64,000 nucleotides of DNA from Tolypothrix sp. PCC 7712 (GTDB taxonomy: Bacteria; Cyanobacteriota; Cyanobacteriia; Cyanobacteriales; Nostocaceae), in assembly GCF_025860405.1 (NCBI RefSeq), contig NZ_CP063785.1, positions 4,154,001-4,218,000 on the forward strand. The letters are read 5' to 3'. Both the position numbers and the translations under genes were made by a program. Under the pieces are notes generated by a model, which made no database searches, was not told where the DNA came from, and worked only from the letters and a program-made list of their open reading frames with translations. This document shows positions 63,651 to 64,000 of the stretch, piece by piece (the stretch's first letter is position 1; every line of letters starts with the position of its first letter).

Positions 63651-63812
63651 CTATAGTTTTAGATCGCTGGCACCGTGAAGCCAGTGGTCGGAGGCAGCAG
63701 CCCAACAAGTCTTTGCAGCGGCGGAATAAAGGTTATTGTCAATCGCGGCGGTTAGACCACTGAATACGTCACCTTGCAGGTTTCTGAAATTGATAGTATT
63801 GGTTACAGACAT
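63651..63812 (-). pseudogene. N-terminal remnant of a SulP/BicA-type transporter
   Basis: From the ATG at 63812 the frame reads MSVTNTINFRNLQGDVFSGL then TAAI, which matches the conserved start of SulP/BicA bicarbonate transporters (INF-NL-GD-FGGLTAAI). After that the expected ALPLALAFG segment is replaced by unrelated sequence, and the frame ends at 63651. It is probably the broken start of a SulP gene, directly upstream of sbtA. Nothing is recognised from 63813 to 64000. Confidence 0.55.
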
Positions 63813-64000
63813 ATTATCAATGCTTTCAACACAAGAACTGGTAAATGAAAATTCGCGACAACTAATGATGCGCGCTGGGTAAATTGTATTTTTTAAGCCA
63901 ATACAAAATATGCACAGAAAATATTTTTCTGGCATTAATTCAGAGAAATTATGCCTTTCTCAATAGTGCAAATCTCAAATAGAGATAGGCTTGGGAAAAG

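Noticed and set aside
1..64000. tRNA or rRNA genes
   Set aside because: No T-loop (GGTTCGAATCC-like) with a matching acceptor stem and no rRNA-like segments were found on reading both strands; a dedicated scan was not possible.

Overview
This window comes from a filamentous, probably heterocyst-forming cyanobacterium of the Nostoc/Calothrix/Tolypothrix type. The evidence is the abundance of HIP1 octamers (GCGATCGC), short tandem heptamer and nonamer repeats between genes, a cyanobacterial sucrose synthase, a Rubisco activase with a small-subunit-like tail, a complete nrtABCD nitrate transporter, and an sbtA/sbtB/Na+:H+ antiporter bicarbonate-uptake cluster. Genus and species cannot be fixed from the sequence alone.

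Layout. 0-5 kb: the 3' part of a secreted protein made of 103-residue Ig-like repeats ending in a CHAT caspase-like domain, followed by its TpsB outer-membrane transporter (two-partner secretion). 5-10.7 kb: a Rieske protein, a sterol-desaturase/short-chain-dehydrogenase fusion, a glycosyltransferase-like protein, an Rpn-family nuclease and a YjbQ protein. 10.7-17.9 kb: a probable remnant composite transposon bounded by perfect 63-bp inverted copies of one IS end. It carries a 1518-residue RTX-like protein, a HlyC-type lysine acyltransferase and a divergent AraC regulator. 18-25.7 kb: SDR, SnoaL-like, alpha-oxoamine synthase, EamA, a small hypothetical gene near an orphan CIRCE element, an MFS exporter and a 38-residue membrane peptide. 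26-37.7 kb: susA, two peptidoglycan-binding proteins, a Ca2+/H+ exchanger, a GH57 enzyme and a sensor kinase. 38.4-43.2 kb: an ATPase plus Toprim-like (DUF4276) pair lying between two copies of the mutS 5' region, then mutS, which has a 12-unit nonamer repeat inside its coding sequence. 43.2-50.3 kb: a degraded IS982-type transposase, a GH13 amylase, Rubisco activase and a TPR protein. 50.3-59.1 kb: a TPR-CHAT protein and nrtDCBA. 59.1-64 kb: sbtA-sbtB-antiporter, flanked by fragments of a SulP transporter and of a second antiporter.

How the genes fit together. Much of the core content serves carbon and nitrogen supply: nitrate import (nrtABCD), bicarbonate import and its PII-like control (sbtA/sbtB with Na+ recycling by the antiporter), Rubisco activation, sucrose turnover and alpha-glucan handling. 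The accessory content is secretory or conflict-related: two CHAT proteins, a two-partner secretion pair, an RTX/acyltransferase pair and an ATPase/Toprim pair. Intergenic DNA is crowded with tandem repeats, palindromes and a family of roughly 100-bp MITE-like elements, one of which has itself been split by another insertion.

All family assignments come from reading motifs by eye; no database search or alignment was run.
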